From Enoplolaimus lenunculus (Eukaryota; Nematoda; Enoplea; Enoplida; Thoracostomopsidae), in assembly GCA_030248215.1 (NCBI GenBank), contig JASANG010000320.1, forward strand, positions 33,608-97,607: a DNA stretch of 64,000 nucleotides, given 5' to 3'. Numbering within the stretch: the stretch's first letter is position 1; the number at the start of each line of letters is the position of its first letter. Below the pieces are notes generated by a model that ran no database searches, had not been told where the DNA came from, and was given only the letters and a program-made list of their open reading frames with translations. Below are positions 41,181-53,791 of this stretch, piece by piece. A program made the position numbers and the translations under genes.

Positions 41181-44100
41181 ATGGTCAATTTGCGATTGCC
41201 ATCATTACTTTTAATTTATTCGAGTCTTTCCCTGGAGTACCCTCAAATATTAGGCGCGCCCTCTTCGACAACTATGCCTGATTTTAATTCAATTGAACCT
41301 GTAGCAATGCTCACGTGGCAGAACAGAACGCAATGTTTAATTGAAACTTTTGCTAGTCGACTGTATTCGTTTGCAAAATATCAAATTAACGTTAAGTAAG
41401 TTTAAACTTGAAATACATCTACATCTTACTTAATACACGGCTATCCAATCTATTGCCTCTGTTATGGACCCAGGCACCTAGGTGCTATCCGCAAACCCAA
41501 ACCGTCATACGGTTCCAAAACATTTGAGTCTTCGGCGCAATTGTTTTAAAAATTTGCATTGTTCATCCTAATTTGGTATCTCGATTGTTTCGCTCAGAAG
41601 TATTCTTCCGCCATAATGCTTAGCACTATCATGTATGCCTGCTGGCAGAAAAAAGCCTGAAGTAGTGATTTATCTTAAACTGACCATCAGGGTGCAGGCA
41701 GCTTAACGGAAACCAACACATTTAAAACAAAAAAGTTGTGCAAATCGATTATTAAGCAGTACGAGAGCGTGGATAGGATTTAACTTCGGTGATATGCAAG
41801 GCAAATTTTAAGATTTTGACCACTTTAATTGCAGACGGTAACTCTACATAAGTATTATTCTTATAGCGCCATTAATTTCTTTAGGTATATTTTGCTGGTA
41901 TGCGGGCCAGTAGCCAAGGAGGACCAGGGAGGCTCAGCCCCTCCTGGCAAAATTTTGATCCCCCTAGAAAATTTTCAAATTCGCTTATAAGTCAACAAAA
42001 ACCCGTGTATGCCCCTCCTGCAAACATTTTAGCCTCCTCCTAGCATGAAGAGCGGGCTACGGGCCTGCGTATATACCCGTTTTAAATGCTATAGATTCAG
42101 TCTTTAAGATTTCAATTTTGCTAAAAAAACACAGTCTATACATCTTTCAAATAAGGCCCCACACGGAGCCTAATAATTTTAATTTTTGTATGAAATTCAG
42201 ATATTACATCCTCCGACTCATTGCCAATGGAGGCAGGAGGGGTTCAGTCCACCATGGAAACATTTTGGCGGCTCTAGAAAATTTTCAACCTGGCTTGTAC
42301 GTCAACGAGAACCCGTGTATTCCCATCGTGAAAGTTTCCAGCGCACCTTGCAAGGAGAGCTCGCGACGGGCTTGTATATCCTTATTTTTTTGATATTGCA
42401 GTGACACGTATCTTCAAGATTTACTCGAATGTTTTTCTATGTATCAGGCATCGCTTAACGAAAAAGCATACAATACTTCGTCTGCTATAGTACAAGATCC
42501 ATCAACTTCTTTGTACGTTTACCGTTGTGACTGTATTAATGCCCGTATTCTCAAATGTGTGCAACACCTATTATTTGTTTGCGATGATTCGTCAAACTTT
42601 CACAGGAATGAGCGCTGAATTTTTAATTTTTTGATTCACATAACAGAGAATCACCCTCCTGTCCGGCGCTTTTACTTGAAGTACTGAGCCCATGTATAGA
42701 TTAGAGGCGGACCGTTTTCTCTCGGGATTGATATAAAGCAACCTTAACCTTTAGACTAATTTTTTGCTCAGGTCTAGGCTTAGGCTTTGGTGTAGGTTTA
42801 TCCTTACGCTATGAGGCATAGGTTTAGCAATATGCTTTTACTACTATTCCGGCCCTGTTCTATTGATCAGAATACTGACTTAAAACAAAAATCGAAATGG
42901 TTCTATAACAGTTTTTCCAATATTATGAATTTGGACTCGCATAATGGCATGGTTGTATTCAAGTTGAGGTTTAAATTATTTGCTGTACGACTAAAGGCAG
43001 AAGTTTAGCGCAACTCATGATTCAGTCAGTTCAGTATTAAAACCGTTTCCTTTAGTTGGTGTCGCGGTTGTGATATTCTAACCTACCCACCGCCATCCAA
43101 GTGAAGGTATCTTATTAAGGGTCAAATAAGAGCACCACTGTAGTACACTTAGCTAAACTCAAACTTAAACCATGCCTTATGCAATCGAGATAATAATATT
43201 TTTACGTAATAATTTTAGGTGTTCTGACGACGACAAAGTCCAAACCGAACCTCAGACAATATTTCGCAAAAAACGTTCAAATTCAGCTTTTGAAGCTCCA
43301 TTCGATGCATCGTTCACTTCAATTAGTGTACGCGTCAAAAGACAACAATCAACGCAATTTCCACCGCAACCAAGCGACAAAATTCACGAATCCTTACAGA
43401 GGCGGAAACAACTGCGTCGCGCGGCGATTGATTTTCGAGAAACTCTACTCAAATTAGATAAAAGTATTCGAGAAAAGATTACAAGAACGCAACTGCGAAC
43501 GCAGCTGGCAACTGTCGAGACCAGTGAAGCGTGTCTTGCAGAGTATGAATTTTTATCAACTTTTTTAAGCAAGTCAGAATATTATTCTAAATGGAACTCA
43601 GAATTTAAAAATAAAAGCATGAAAAAATTTAGCATAATTGACAACAGGGACAAATTTTTCACACTGAAATGAATAAGTTGGTTGGCAAGGTTGACTCCCA
43701 CTGTTGTTGTGGCCAAGGACTTGAAGCGGCAGGTTTTGCAAAAACACTGCGTGGACTAAAAAGTTATCTTCAAACGATGCGCTTACAGCGGTTATTATAC
43801 ATCTTAAGGCTTTCTTGGTCCACTGTTCCTTTGCTTTAAACATAACAGCGAATTAAGAAGACTCAATCAGACTGAAATTAAGTTTAATATGCAGTCCAGT
43901 CATTTTTGTTTAGTTGTAGTAATATTTTAAATTTTTAACTAAAGTCATGTCTTTGCAAAGCAGCCATTGTGTTTTATAGATGTGCATCGTCAAAACAGCA
44001 AAACCATGATATGAACGATATTGAGTTCAATACAATTGACGGCGTTGATCCAGCGATATTTTTGACTGGCAAACTTATTTGGCGATATATCAATTTGATT

Positions 44101-44709
44101 GCGGACACCGAAATGACAAACGTTTGGCAGTGTTTCGAGGTTAGTCTACAAATTTGTATTGCGTGTTTTTAATCCATGGACGTCCGGTCGTACAGGAACT
44201 TTACGAATTTATACCGTGTTACCAATTTAAATTTTGCGTTTCCTTTTAAAGTTTGGTATTGATAGCGAATCTCAGTAGAATACCAAGAAATTTACTAGGC
44301 TGTGATGAATTTGAAATAAAATTAGCAAATTGCAGCCAATGTATAGAATATTGCATTTGCCTAATTACAAGCATATTCTGAAGCCTAAACCTAAAAGCCT
44401 AATTCTAAACCTAAGCGTTAGAAAGAGCTTATACCAAATGCGGAAGCCTCCAACCCTTAGCGTACGCGGCAAACCTGGTATTGGAGGACTATATTATTTA
44501 ACAAACGAGTTTTCATTTGCCGACATGGTACAGCAATTAAATTTGCAGCAAAATTATTTGTTCACGTCTTAATTAGATTTGAAATAAAAAAAACGTTAAT
44601 ATTAATTTGCTAGAAACGTGTCGAACAAAGCAAACAATATCATAAACAACTTCTGTTGGACAATTATCGGCAAACCATCCATGACATACTGAATGAAGCT
44701 GAAACGTGA
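41181..44709 (+). CDS. Unrecognised secreted protein with two furin-like sites, five exons
   Basis: I do not recognise this protein. Exons: 41181-41395 (donor AA/GTAAGT), 42402-42512 (TT/GTACGT), 43219-43542 (GA/GTATGA; 43572 is a possible alternative), 43980-44139 (GAG/GTTAGT) and 44614-44709 (TGA). All junctions agree in phase and give ~301 residues. It starts with a hydrophobic stretch (LPSLLLIYSSLSLEY), probably a signal peptide. Residues ~70-110 include NDTYLQDLLECFSMYQ. Two basic cleavage-type sites, RKKRS and RVKRQ, lie ~29 residues apart in the third exon, followed by a charged, likely helical part (ESLQRRKQLRRAAIDFRETL). Several Cys are spread through it. The C-terminus (YHKQLLLDNYRQTIHDIL) also looks helical. 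It may be a processed secreted precursor, but this is inference. Two family E copies and a family C copy lie in its introns. Confidence 0.6.
41902..42067 (+). mobile_element. Family E MITE in intron 1 of the unknown secreted gene
   Basis: Left GGGCCAGTAGCCAAGGAGGA, right AGCGGGCTACGGGCCTGCG, inside CTAGAAAATTTTCAAATTCG and GTGTATGCCCCTCCTG. Confidence 0.8.
42217..42374 (+). mobile_element. Family E MITE immediately before exon 2 of the unknown secreted gene
   Basis: Left CTCATTGCCAATGGAGGCAG, inside TCTAGAAAATTTTCAACCTG, right GCTCGCGACGGGCTTG. It ends ~27 bp from the exon 2 acceptor. Confidence 0.7.
42688..42868 (+). mobile_element. Family C MITE in intron 2 of the unknown secreted gene
   Basis: Left GCCCATGTATAGATTAGAGG, core CTAGGCTTAGGCTTTGGTG, right TTCCGGCCCTGTTCTATTG. 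It has TATAGA in place of TAAAGA in both ends, as in the copy at 49979. Confidence 0.8.
44360..44440 (-). mobile_element. TTAGGC-like core fragment
   Basis: TAAGCCTAAACCTAAAAGCC and CTAAACCTAAGCGTTAG in intron 4 of the unknown secreted gene. No terminal repeats remain. Confidence 0.5.
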
Positions 44710-44865
44710 AATGTCATGTGCAAGTTTTTGCAGCTGCAATATTTTTTTCTACCATGATATTTGTGTTTCACTTAAATTTGGAATTTGAGACCTGTAAGCA
44801 AGCGCCGGTTGTCAGTTCAAACTTTCATACCATGTAAAGCTATTGCGAAAAAATGCGTTAGTTTC

Positions 44866-45056
44866 GCAAATGTATAGAACGGTGCCGTAAAACAGTAGCA
44901 AAAGCCTATTCCTAAGCATCGGACCAACTCTAAGCGTAAGCGTACGGACAAGTCTATACTAAGCGTAGGCAAAAAATAAGTCTAAAGCTTAAAGCTTTTA
45001 GTCTATTGCAGTCCCGCAGACAAACGTTACGTTCCTACCCTGGTCTTTAAATTGGG
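44866..45056 (-). mobile_element. Family C MITE
   Basis: Left CAAATGTATAGAACGGTGCC, core CCTATTCCTAAGC with CTAAGCGTAAGCG, right GTTCCTACCCTGGTCTTTAA. The core hexamers are heavily decayed. Confidence 0.7.
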
Positions 45057-45538
45057 TTAATATTTTGAACGCAACATTTAAATTCTGATAGGCTTTTATA
45101 TAAAACACATTTTGTTGATTATGTTGCTCAGTGCGGAAGGTCTGGCCCATATGAAATCGTCTACAACTTCCATATTGGTTCATAGGGCTCGCGGATACAC
45201 AGGTATATTTGAACCTTTACTGAAAACGATTTCACCGTCAATTGTATCTGCTGTAACCGCCTGGGTTTCTGGTATTTTACGGTTTTAAGCCATTTCATGC
45301 AAATGCAGTAGAATCACAAAATTCAGCTAATACATAGGAGTCAAATATTCTCAAAAGATTCTATATATATTATATATCCATGTTATATATCTTTGCTGCA
45401 TGTATTGTGATATTAAATTCTTGATGTTTGTCCAAAGACATACACTGAAAGAATGCTTTGGACCTGGTACTTCAGCGGAAAACGGGCAATAATACCGTTA
45501 TACAACTGCGTGATTTTGACGCGATTACTCGCGACCAT

Positions 45539-45710
45539 CAGGCCTGTAGCCAGAGGCAACGAGGATGTGGGAAACACCCTTGAGGAAACTTGGCTTCTTA
45601 CATAAGTTTTAGCTCTGCTCGTATCTGGTAAAAAATTGCCGCAGGCCTTTGCCTATATTTTTTTGTGCCCTATAGCTTGCTAACCTCACTACGGACCGAC
45701 GGGTCCTGGG
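45539..45710 (+). mobile_element. Family E-like MITE, decayed
   Basis: Left CAGGCCTGTAGCCAGAGGCA; right GCTAACCTCACTACGGACCG. The middle is only weakly like other copies. Confidence 0.45.
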
Positions 45711-47027
45711 CATTGGCTCTCATGCAGTGCACTGGTTTATTTTCAATTCTGCTTTGCTGACAAAAAGACACAGCTCTAAGGAGCAACTCGTTCTACAGGT
45801 TCAGAAAAATTTTCATTTTCCTTCAGTGCTAAAGTCGTCTTGTTTTCATTGCCAACAAATTCCTAATTTTATGGTGCTGGCCGAGTTGTAGAAATTGTTC
45901 AGTTTAAAGTATTTTAAACGGTATTTTCAGCGAAGTTTAATAGTAAATTATAACATTGCATACAAATCAACAAAGGCGAACAGCGTCTTCAAACACAACG
46001 CATTATTGCAGCAAAGTAAAATATACCACGCAACGTTAAATATGCAAAAGAGTTAAAAAATAGACCAAAATGTAAATGCATTCTGCGTATAAAGCCGAGA
46101 TGTGCTTAAGAACTGAACCTAAGCCTGAACTTGAGCCCAAACAAAGCCATTATGTAAAAATGTTTTAAAACCAATACTTAAATAGTCCTTATTACCAAAA
46201 CTAAACACCAATTATTGATATTCATTCATACTGAATATAAAATTTTTAATTCTTCCGATTTCAGGATATTCAAAACTTCATCCCAAGAAAACTCTAGCTA
46301 GGGGTGATGCTATAGCTAGTCGGAGATTGCCGAACAGCGCAGCGAATTGAAAACTTTTTTAGTTACAAATCGGCTTGCGGCGTCATGTGGTAATTTGCAT
46401 ACGACGCTTCATGGTGCCGGACGGCATCGAACGGCACCAGTAGCCAGTTAAGATGGTCTTAAAGTATAGCTCAACACTTAGGTTGCCGAAGTTATACTCG
46501 TTTTTTAAATTCTCACAGTAGGTTTAGTTTCCAAACCGCGATAAATCCATTTTAATCAATTTTATCAAGAGCTGATCAAGCTGTTTAGACAAGAGTATGC
46601 AACTGAGAACATTGTATGTACAAAATAATGTACGCAGCCCGCGTTGCGTTTTTTTCGCCGACACCTTCTCGTTTCTCCTGTAAGGTCCACAGCCGTTCAG
46701 TTTTAAATATGACAATATTAATGAAATTAACAAGCATATATACATGTCTCTTAATAACTTCTACACTCTCTCATTAATGCGGTGAAGAATGCCCAAAACG
46801 CAACGCGAGCTGATACTTTTTGCACGTCATATTTTCCAGGTTGGACACTCTTGTTTAAACAGTCATCATTGACTCTTGGTTTGACATGTTTGAAAGGTCA
46901 TCGTGCATGAGGAAATGTAACAGGAGTTAGTTAAGTGTTTGTCAACAGTTATTCAAAGGTTCAGCACTCGTGTAAAATGTTCCCACAAAAATTTAGGCCC
47001 GAACTACAAAATTTAGTTGCAAATAAA
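45711..47027. other. No gene seen
   Basis: Downstream of the ZP gene. A pair of GGTGCCGGACGGCATCGAACGGCACC words at 46412-46438 forms a short inverted repeat. No exon recognised. Confidence 0.45.
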
Positions 47028-50000
47028 TTATCTGTAATTTCTGTGGTTTGCAACGCTATCAACGGCAGGTCTGTACGGTGATCTGCAGTCATCAGAACTA
47101 ACATAAGCTCCATCGATTTTATCATCAGATTCAAACAGTTTTTCGGGCAGTTTTGCATCAAGCTGAAACGCACTAGTTTCTCCAGCTAATATCGCATTAG
47201 ACGCATCAGACATAGTAGTCGTACCGCCGTTGTCCAACGTCTTATCCACTGGGCCATTCGTTTCGTCATTTCGATGCAATTCATTACGCGATCGCAAACG
47301 ATACAACGCTACCGAAGTTGCAATTGCAATTAGTGTTGCAAAAACGGAATAACTGGTTAATAGTCCGAGTTCGTTCGAAGTCAGACAATAGTTCGAGGTG
47401 GAAGATTGCATAATTGCGCTCGAATCGCCAGATGTGTAACGGTGGTTACTGTAGGCAGCGTTCTGTTCGGACAGAAGCCTATTTAGCAACAAAGATTGCT
47501 CATCATTTTCTCCGTTGCCATGGCGACCAAAATTAGCATAGTTACGATTGTTATGGAGACCATATTCGGTATTGCGGTGGCTATGACGATGAAGGATTGG
47601 TGAGTACTGCTGGGGGACTACGGGAGAATTACGCTTGTCGTCAAGGTCTAGTGATTCAACGACCGTAGAGACATCAACAACCCCAACGGTTTCTGCTTGG
47701 GGTCCCGTAGGCTCGCTGGTTGTTACAAGGGTAGCGTTCAGGGTCTTTTGGTTTGGCCGGCCCTGGGATATAGAAGCGATGCTGCGTTTACCACGAACAG
47801 GGTCTTCGCAGACTGGCCGGACACATTCGGCAAATGGTTCCTGCAGATAATTTGAAATACTGCATTACAACGGGACTAAGAACTGAATTTGCTATGAACA
47901 GCTTTTGAAAGAGTGATTATAAGATTGGTATTTAATAAGGTTATTGGTGAGTTGTTAACAATGGCTCAATAATGCAAGTTAAAAAATGTTGCCTTTTTGC
48001 GAATAACCATGTAAGTTCACCGAATTATTGCATCCGCTTTTTCGTTGGCTGATGAAAAAATGCAAGTTCTGCCTGCAATTTGTAGCTACAAGTTCTCGCA
48101 ACAAAAACTTGCACGTGTGAATAGGACTTCAAATTATTTGTAAAATTTGGTTGTGTGTTCGGTGTTTCTGTAAATAGCAACATACTAATTACCGGCTAAA
48201 TATATATGCATATATATGTATATATGCATATATATGTATATATACATATATCTATTTATTCATATGTACAAGACGTAACCATACCTACAGTAAAATTCGG
48301 AACCAGCTCCGCAACGCTTAAAATATATTTACCAATCTGTACCTTAATTGATATTGTAATTTGACATTGAAAAAATAAAGCAGGCCTGTCGGCATATTTA
48401 AAAACGTGAGTTTCTTGGCCGCCTGTCAAATCGTCTAAATATTCCAAATTTCGTAGCAAATACCGATCTTGAGCACATCCGCTTCCATCCAGTAAATGTA
48501 CGCGATCACCCTGGAACAGAAATGAAATATTTGAGACATTTTTGATTTTACACAACGGTCGTAAATATACACAGAATGAGGGCCGTCTCGGTTTCTGGTG
48601 AATCTGTAAAAGAGTATGCTTTAGACTGTAGACTATACTTTTTGCTTAGGTTTATATTCACGCTTAGGTTAAAAAACACTTTCTTTTTCCAACGGTTAAG
48701 CTAGACTTAGGTTTAAGAAATATGTTTAGTTAACAAAATATGTAGCTCGAAGCCCGAAAATTTTGGAGTGGCGATAAAAAATCAACAAATATCTTGCAAG
48801 CTTTAAGAATAAAACTTATTAAATCCTCGAGCTAAAAGCAACGCTCGTTTCAATACATTTGAAGCCTTCTTCTCGTTTACAGCTAACTTAAGTTTAAAAC
48901 AAAACGCATTGTGCGCTTCTGAAGGAGATTTTGCATCGTAAAATTTGCAGCACGACACAACTGTAATGTAATATATCCGCTATTCTATTGACTGGATCCG
49001 CCACTGTCAGGCGATGTGTTTGGCTATAGGTTACGCTGTCCATGTAAACATCAGGACGGAACGTTTTTGTGTGGGACATGAATAGAGTAAGCTTAAGCTT
49101 TAGAGTATTTTTTGCTTAGGTACAGGATTACGCTTAGGCTTCGGCTTAGATTTAGGCTTAGAAACATGTTTATACAACTGTTCCGCCCCTGTTGTACACA
49201 TTGGCCGCTTATGCTAAAATGAACAAGAAGGACATGACGGAAGAGTTTTGTGGTCATTACAGGAGTGCGCGTACAATAACAGGAGAGGTTTACAGTTACA
49301 ATATTTACCGATCCGTCGTCAACATAACAAGAGTGAACACTCATACAAAATATATCCAAAGTATCCGTATCACATGACCATTTATGATAGACAGCTTGTC
49401 CGACAAGGGCGTATCTGAAACAAAAACGAACAGACGTTCATGATGACCGTAAAGTCGAAGACAAAGGACTGCGAGCATTTTGGCTTGGCGATGGTGGTAC
49501 AAATTAGGTTAATAAATTGAAAATATTTTTTAAAAATAGCTTTAGGATTTGTAACTTTCTCGGACCAGTCAAATCAAAATCTATAAATTTTTGGGTTTTT
49601 ACTTTGAAAGCGCAATCACTTACCCAACTGGTGGACCATTGGGCCCACCATCCAGAATTTCATAACGGCAAATGGGCATCGGAACCGACTGAGTCCTAAA
49701 CTGTGTTGTCAGCATTGAAACATCGATTTCGGTGCTCACAGTTTTGTCAGATTCCATGTAAAAGCATTGAAAGTTGTACGCACGGTCAACCTGAAACGGA
49801 ATAAAGCTTAAAATTTAAATATATACGTGTATATTGTCAGTATTCAAACTGGAACGCCCTATATACGTATTTTGGGCAAAATTTCAGCACTATAACAGTA
49901 TTGCAAAATGCTCACAAAAACAGACTTATTCTATATTACAAAGAATGCTTGCTTGAATATTTATTTTCTTCGGCGTTTTGACCCATGTATAGATCAGAGC

Positions 50001-51466
50001 CGGATCGTTTTCCGGAGGGGCTGTAATAGAGTCAATTTAAGCTTTAGACTATTTTTTTGCTTAGGGTGAGGCGTAAATATAGGCTTGCTTATCCTTACGC
50101 TTAGGCTTAGGCTTTGATTTAGGTAGGCTTTGATTTAGGCTTAGGAGTATGCCTAGACTACTGTTCCGGCCCTGTTCTATACATGGGCCGGCGTTTAGTC
50201 AAATGAAATTGCGGACAATGTATTGTGAAAAGCAAGAGCATTTTGAAAATGTTGCTAAAAGCGCACTAAGTTAACTGAACTGATTGAGGTACCTTGCGTC
50301 CTTGATACATCGCTAAATATTTCACGTAAACCGCTCCAAGTTTATACCGTTTTTATCCAAAGCTGAAACGAATCACAAATCTTACTTTAGTAATAAAAAG
50401 TGGATGAAACGAAATGATGACAGTAACCGAAACAAACACTCCTTTTGGATTCAGTGATCGAGTCCGACGAACATTGCAGCTGTCAAACGCAAGCCGAATA
50501 CCCGCAGTAAGTCCTCCGCCTTCATCGTTACGACACTCCTGTAAGTATTAAACAATAAAATAAGCCGAATCCCTGCAGTAAGTCCTCCGCCTTCATCGTT
50601 ACGACACTCCTGTAAGTATTTAACAATAAATAAAACACATTACGAATGACAAAACCAGAGTTTAATTGCAGAAACCAGAAAACGTGTGAACAACTTTTTA
50701 TTGTAAAATAATCAATGCCGGAGGTCAACACTCGTTGGCCCTTCTATGGTGGCCTAATTCCTGTGAGAGACCGTACTCGGATTAATCTTAACCAAAGTTG
50801 AGACACGATCGCAAAACCCAGACAATATGCAATCCGTTATGATTCTAACTAGTAAACGTAGTTGCACGATGTGCAACCTTTGTCATCCGAGGAGTTTGGC
50901 CTATGTTCAACGTGTTTGTTCTACAGCAAGATTAAATCTATCAAAACAGTCGCAAATCAAATATTACACGAAGAGCGGTTCTATTTTGCATATTAGACAC
51001 TATTGAAATTTGTTCTATGCTAAAACGGTGCTCAAAAATACGTATGTGAGGCGCTCCAGCTTTAATAATAAAGATAGGCGTTCTGTTCAAGTGTAGTTTG
51101 TGGTAGTGAGTAAAAAGTTTGGTTGAATAATATATTCTATCTTTCAGCATATTATCCGGTTGCAAACATTTCGACAAATTATTTTAAGACCATTTGTTCG
51201 TATTTTGGTGTGTAAGGCTCAATAATACAAATTACCGGTTGATTATACAACGTTTTTACGAACACGTGGCCTTCAAACGGATTTTGAACATTGAAAGTGA
51301 CTCCGATGAACGTCGCACCGCAATCAATGAACGGTTCGCCTTCAACAGCATTGTCAACTGGGATCGCGTCACCGAATCGCGCTAGCGTCATCACCACAAT
51401 GAACAACGCAACATGACGTACATTGACGAACAATGACGTCGTTTTCGACGAAATTGACGTCATCAT
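47028..51466 (-). CDS. Cuticlin-like ZP-domain protein, six exons
   Basis: Cuticlins polymerise in the insoluble layer of the nematode cuticle. Exons (minus strand): 51466-51236, 50538-50386, 49790-49624, 49414-49309, 48510-48343 and 47840-47028; all phases agree and give ~545 residues. The frame is open back to 51736; the start at 51466 is chosen because it gives a signal peptide ([12 protein letters not shown], cleavage near FGDA). ZP domain, residues ~38-286: [16 protein letters not shown], then [115 protein letters not shown] and CQITISIK. These follow C. elegans CUT-1-type cuticlins nearly block by block. After the last ZP cysteines (ECVRPVC) is RGKR (291-294), the furin-type cleavage site; then an Asn/Ser-rich tail, one transmembrane segment at ~433-455 and a cytoplasmic end. 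This is the complete architecture of a membrane-tethered cuticlin precursor. Confidence 0.93.
48201..48252. repeat. AT-rich microsatellite
   Basis: Alternating TATATATGCATATATATGTA units, self-complementary, in the last intron of the ZP gene. Confidence 0.9.
49039..49206 (+). mobile_element. Family C MITE in ZP gene intron
   Basis: Left TCCATGTAAACATCAGGACG, core GCTTAGGCTTCGGCTTAG, right GTTCCGCCCCTGTTGTACAC. It lies ~100 bp beyond the fourth ZP exon. Confidence 0.85.
49979..50191 (+). mobile_element. Family C MITE in ZP gene intron
   Basis: Left ACCCATGTATAGATCAGAGC, core CGCTTAGGCTTAGGC with a duplicated GGCTTTGATTTAGG, right CCCTGTTCTATACATGGG. The flanks CGGCGTTTT and CGGCGTTTA may be a 9-bp target duplication with one change. 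Confidence 0.85.
50562..50632 (-). repeat. Partial tandem duplication of a ZP exon and its acceptor
   Basis: The 71 bp from 50491 to 50561 is repeated at 50562-50632 with few changes. It contains the acceptor (TACTTACAG on the minus strand) and the first ~16 codons of the second ZP exon ([16 protein letters not shown]). The extra copy has no clear donor before the true acceptor, so it is probably spliced out, or it offers a competing acceptor. Confidence 0.9.
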
Positions 51467-51665
51467 CGTTGAAAGGGGTGTCTTTTGCGATAAAAACAAT
51501 GCCATTTCCGACGAGGATGAAGACAGTTTATTTAAACGTGAGATCATTATCGGAAAAAATGACATCATTCGAGTTGCTATAACGTAATCGTATGCGGCGT
51601 CAGTTGACTGTTTGCTGTACGCAACATGACGTGAAATGACGTCGTTGAAGATGTCATCAGAGCCA
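51405..51665. promoter_or_regulatory. Cluster of TGACGT/TGACATCA words at the 5' end of the ZP gene
   Basis: TGACGT occurs about five times (for example AATGACGTCGTTTTCG, ATTGACGTCATCATCG, CATGACGTGAAATGACGTCG) plus TGACATCA and GATGTCATCA. One is the perfect CREB/ATF palindrome TGACGTCA. They straddle the chosen start codon, and may be promoter or 5'UTR elements if translation starts at 51466. Function is inferred only from the motif. Confidence 0.4.
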
Positions 51666-51736
51666 CGCAATGTAATCCTAGTCGAACACGTAGTGGAGCC
51701 GGAAATATTGCAACGCTGCCGAAGTGTGGAGGTCAT

Positions 51737-53610
51737 AACAATTTGATGGATGCCGACTTTTGAGTTAAATGCGTCGCGTTATTTGATGTATTTATTGTGA
51801 TTTAGTACATTTTGACTAGGTGGTATGCTGCAAATAATTTTACGCTATAAAGTAGCTTTAATAAATTTTAGTTTGAAACGTTTTACGCAAATTTGATAAT
51901 ATACTAAAATTCAAGTACAGTTTAGTAGTAGGCACCGGATTAACGACATACATTGGTATTGCTTCAGGTATAACTACACGAAGATCAACGAACAGGTACA
52001 TATAGGTTGTAGGTTGTACCCGTTTTATGATAAATCACTTAAAGGTTTCACATATATTAAGGTCCCTAATTGTAGTTTAAACATTTTCTTAAGCCTAAGC
52101 ATAAACCTAAACAAAAACATATAGCATCAAATCTAAGCATGCTCTGTTTCAGCCCCGCTCCTATCAAAAACGGGACCACTCTACAAGTAAAATGAACCAT
52201 CACTAGCATAGCACCCTTTAGCTTTATTTTCCACAATTCGGTCGTGAAAACGTATCAGTCGTGCTTTGCTGGAAAAACAATGCTTGAAAATGTTTCAACT
52301 ATCATTCTGTATGAAAACCGAAAAATGTTACAGTGTAATCCCCAATGTATTCCCTAAAACTTATGCATATTACAACGGTACCCATCACTTGCTTATCACT
52401 AAATCTAATTAATTTTTCCATAGAAAGTTTGGAAATACTGCTAAATACAAAAATGTTCCTAAGACAAATTGCAACTAAATAGAAAACGAAAGTGTGCTTA
52501 TAAAATGAAAAAGACTTTGCAAATTCTACAGTTGTTTGAAAACAATATTTACGGTTCATCGGCCAGGTTAACGCCGCTCAGCTCAAAAAGTGTAAAATTT
52601 ACACAATCAGATTAATTCATTTTTAACACTTTACACACGACGAACTCACCAATTATACGAGTGTCCCAAAAATTACTCTGATAGAAACTTAAATTTAAGA
52701 TTTCAATCGAAACTAAACCAAACAAATTTGTGTCAGCGTTGCATAAGTTAAGAAAGTAAAGTGTCGGTAAATTTTTTGTTATTCTGAAATTCACACCATC
52801 CGTAAGTTACAAATCACTGCAACAGTAAAAGTGTTTTTTGCCGGAAAATATGTGCAGAACAATTATTATTTCAGTAAATTGATAGCATAAAGAAACAAAT
52901 TTTTTTCAAAAATTCAAATTTACTTACGTGAGTCTCAGCGTCAAATATGAACAAAACTTAATAGTTAAAAAAATTTTAAGATACAAAACTTGTTTGACTT
53001 ATAGAAGAATCTTCCGCACAAAATGAACTCATTCGTCACTAAAATTGATGTTCTCAATTTTTAGTCTATTTTTTTGCATATGTTTGCACATTTTGTATTA
53101 TAATTTAAGTAAATAAGTGTTGTTTCCAAATTTTTGTTAAATCAAATATTAATATTTGACAGATGAAAATGAGTATCAAAAATTTTCACTCATTTTGGAT
53201 ATCTTCATCGTCTCTAATTTTTTTCTATAGTCATTTATTTGTCATAAAATTTTCTCAATTTCAAAAAAATAGAATATGTTGCACAATGTCTAATGCAGTG
53301 TGAAACAATTTTATTCAAAATTCATTATTACCGATTTTGTTCTGTTTATTATTTTCAGATTATATCACCGGAATATGATTAAATATGTCAAACCGCTCGA
53401 TAGTTTCTTGACAAAAAAAAGAAAACATGAACAAATTATCGACGCTTTCACAGTTTTGATTCAGAAATTTCATATTTTTTAACAAAAACATATTTAAAAA
53501 TATCATTAAGGGTCTCTTGCTAAAACAAGTATAGTACGTTCAAATAACCAGATACTATACTGTGATATACCGTAGTAATGTAGAGCGGTATTAAAATATG
53601 GTATTTCGCC
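51737..53610. other. AT-rich, no gene; decayed TTAGGC-core element at 52059-52197
   Basis: TTCTTAAGCCTAAGCATAAACC and AAATCTAAGCATGCTCTG near 52090-52145 are a decayed family C-type core without clear ends. The remainder is very AT-rich without recognised exons. Confidence 0.45.
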
Positions 53611-53791
53611 GTACGACAACACGACACCCGACAACTTGTAATCCGAAATTTCATCGACTACACAATACGTCGCTCATTATTATGCTTTTAGGCTTAGGCT
53701 TAGGATTACGCTTAAAATTATGTTTACATTTTATTCATATTTTGAACGCTGTTGGGCCACAAGTTGTTGGGCAGCAAATTGTCGTAGATTT
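53611..53791 (+). mobile_element. Family D element with TTAGGC core
   Basis: Left CGTACGACAACACGACACCC and GACAACTTGTAATCCG, core TTTTAGGCTTAGGCTTAGG, right GCCACAAGTTGTTGGGC and GCAAATTGTCGTAG. It is the clearest D copy. Confidence 0.7.
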
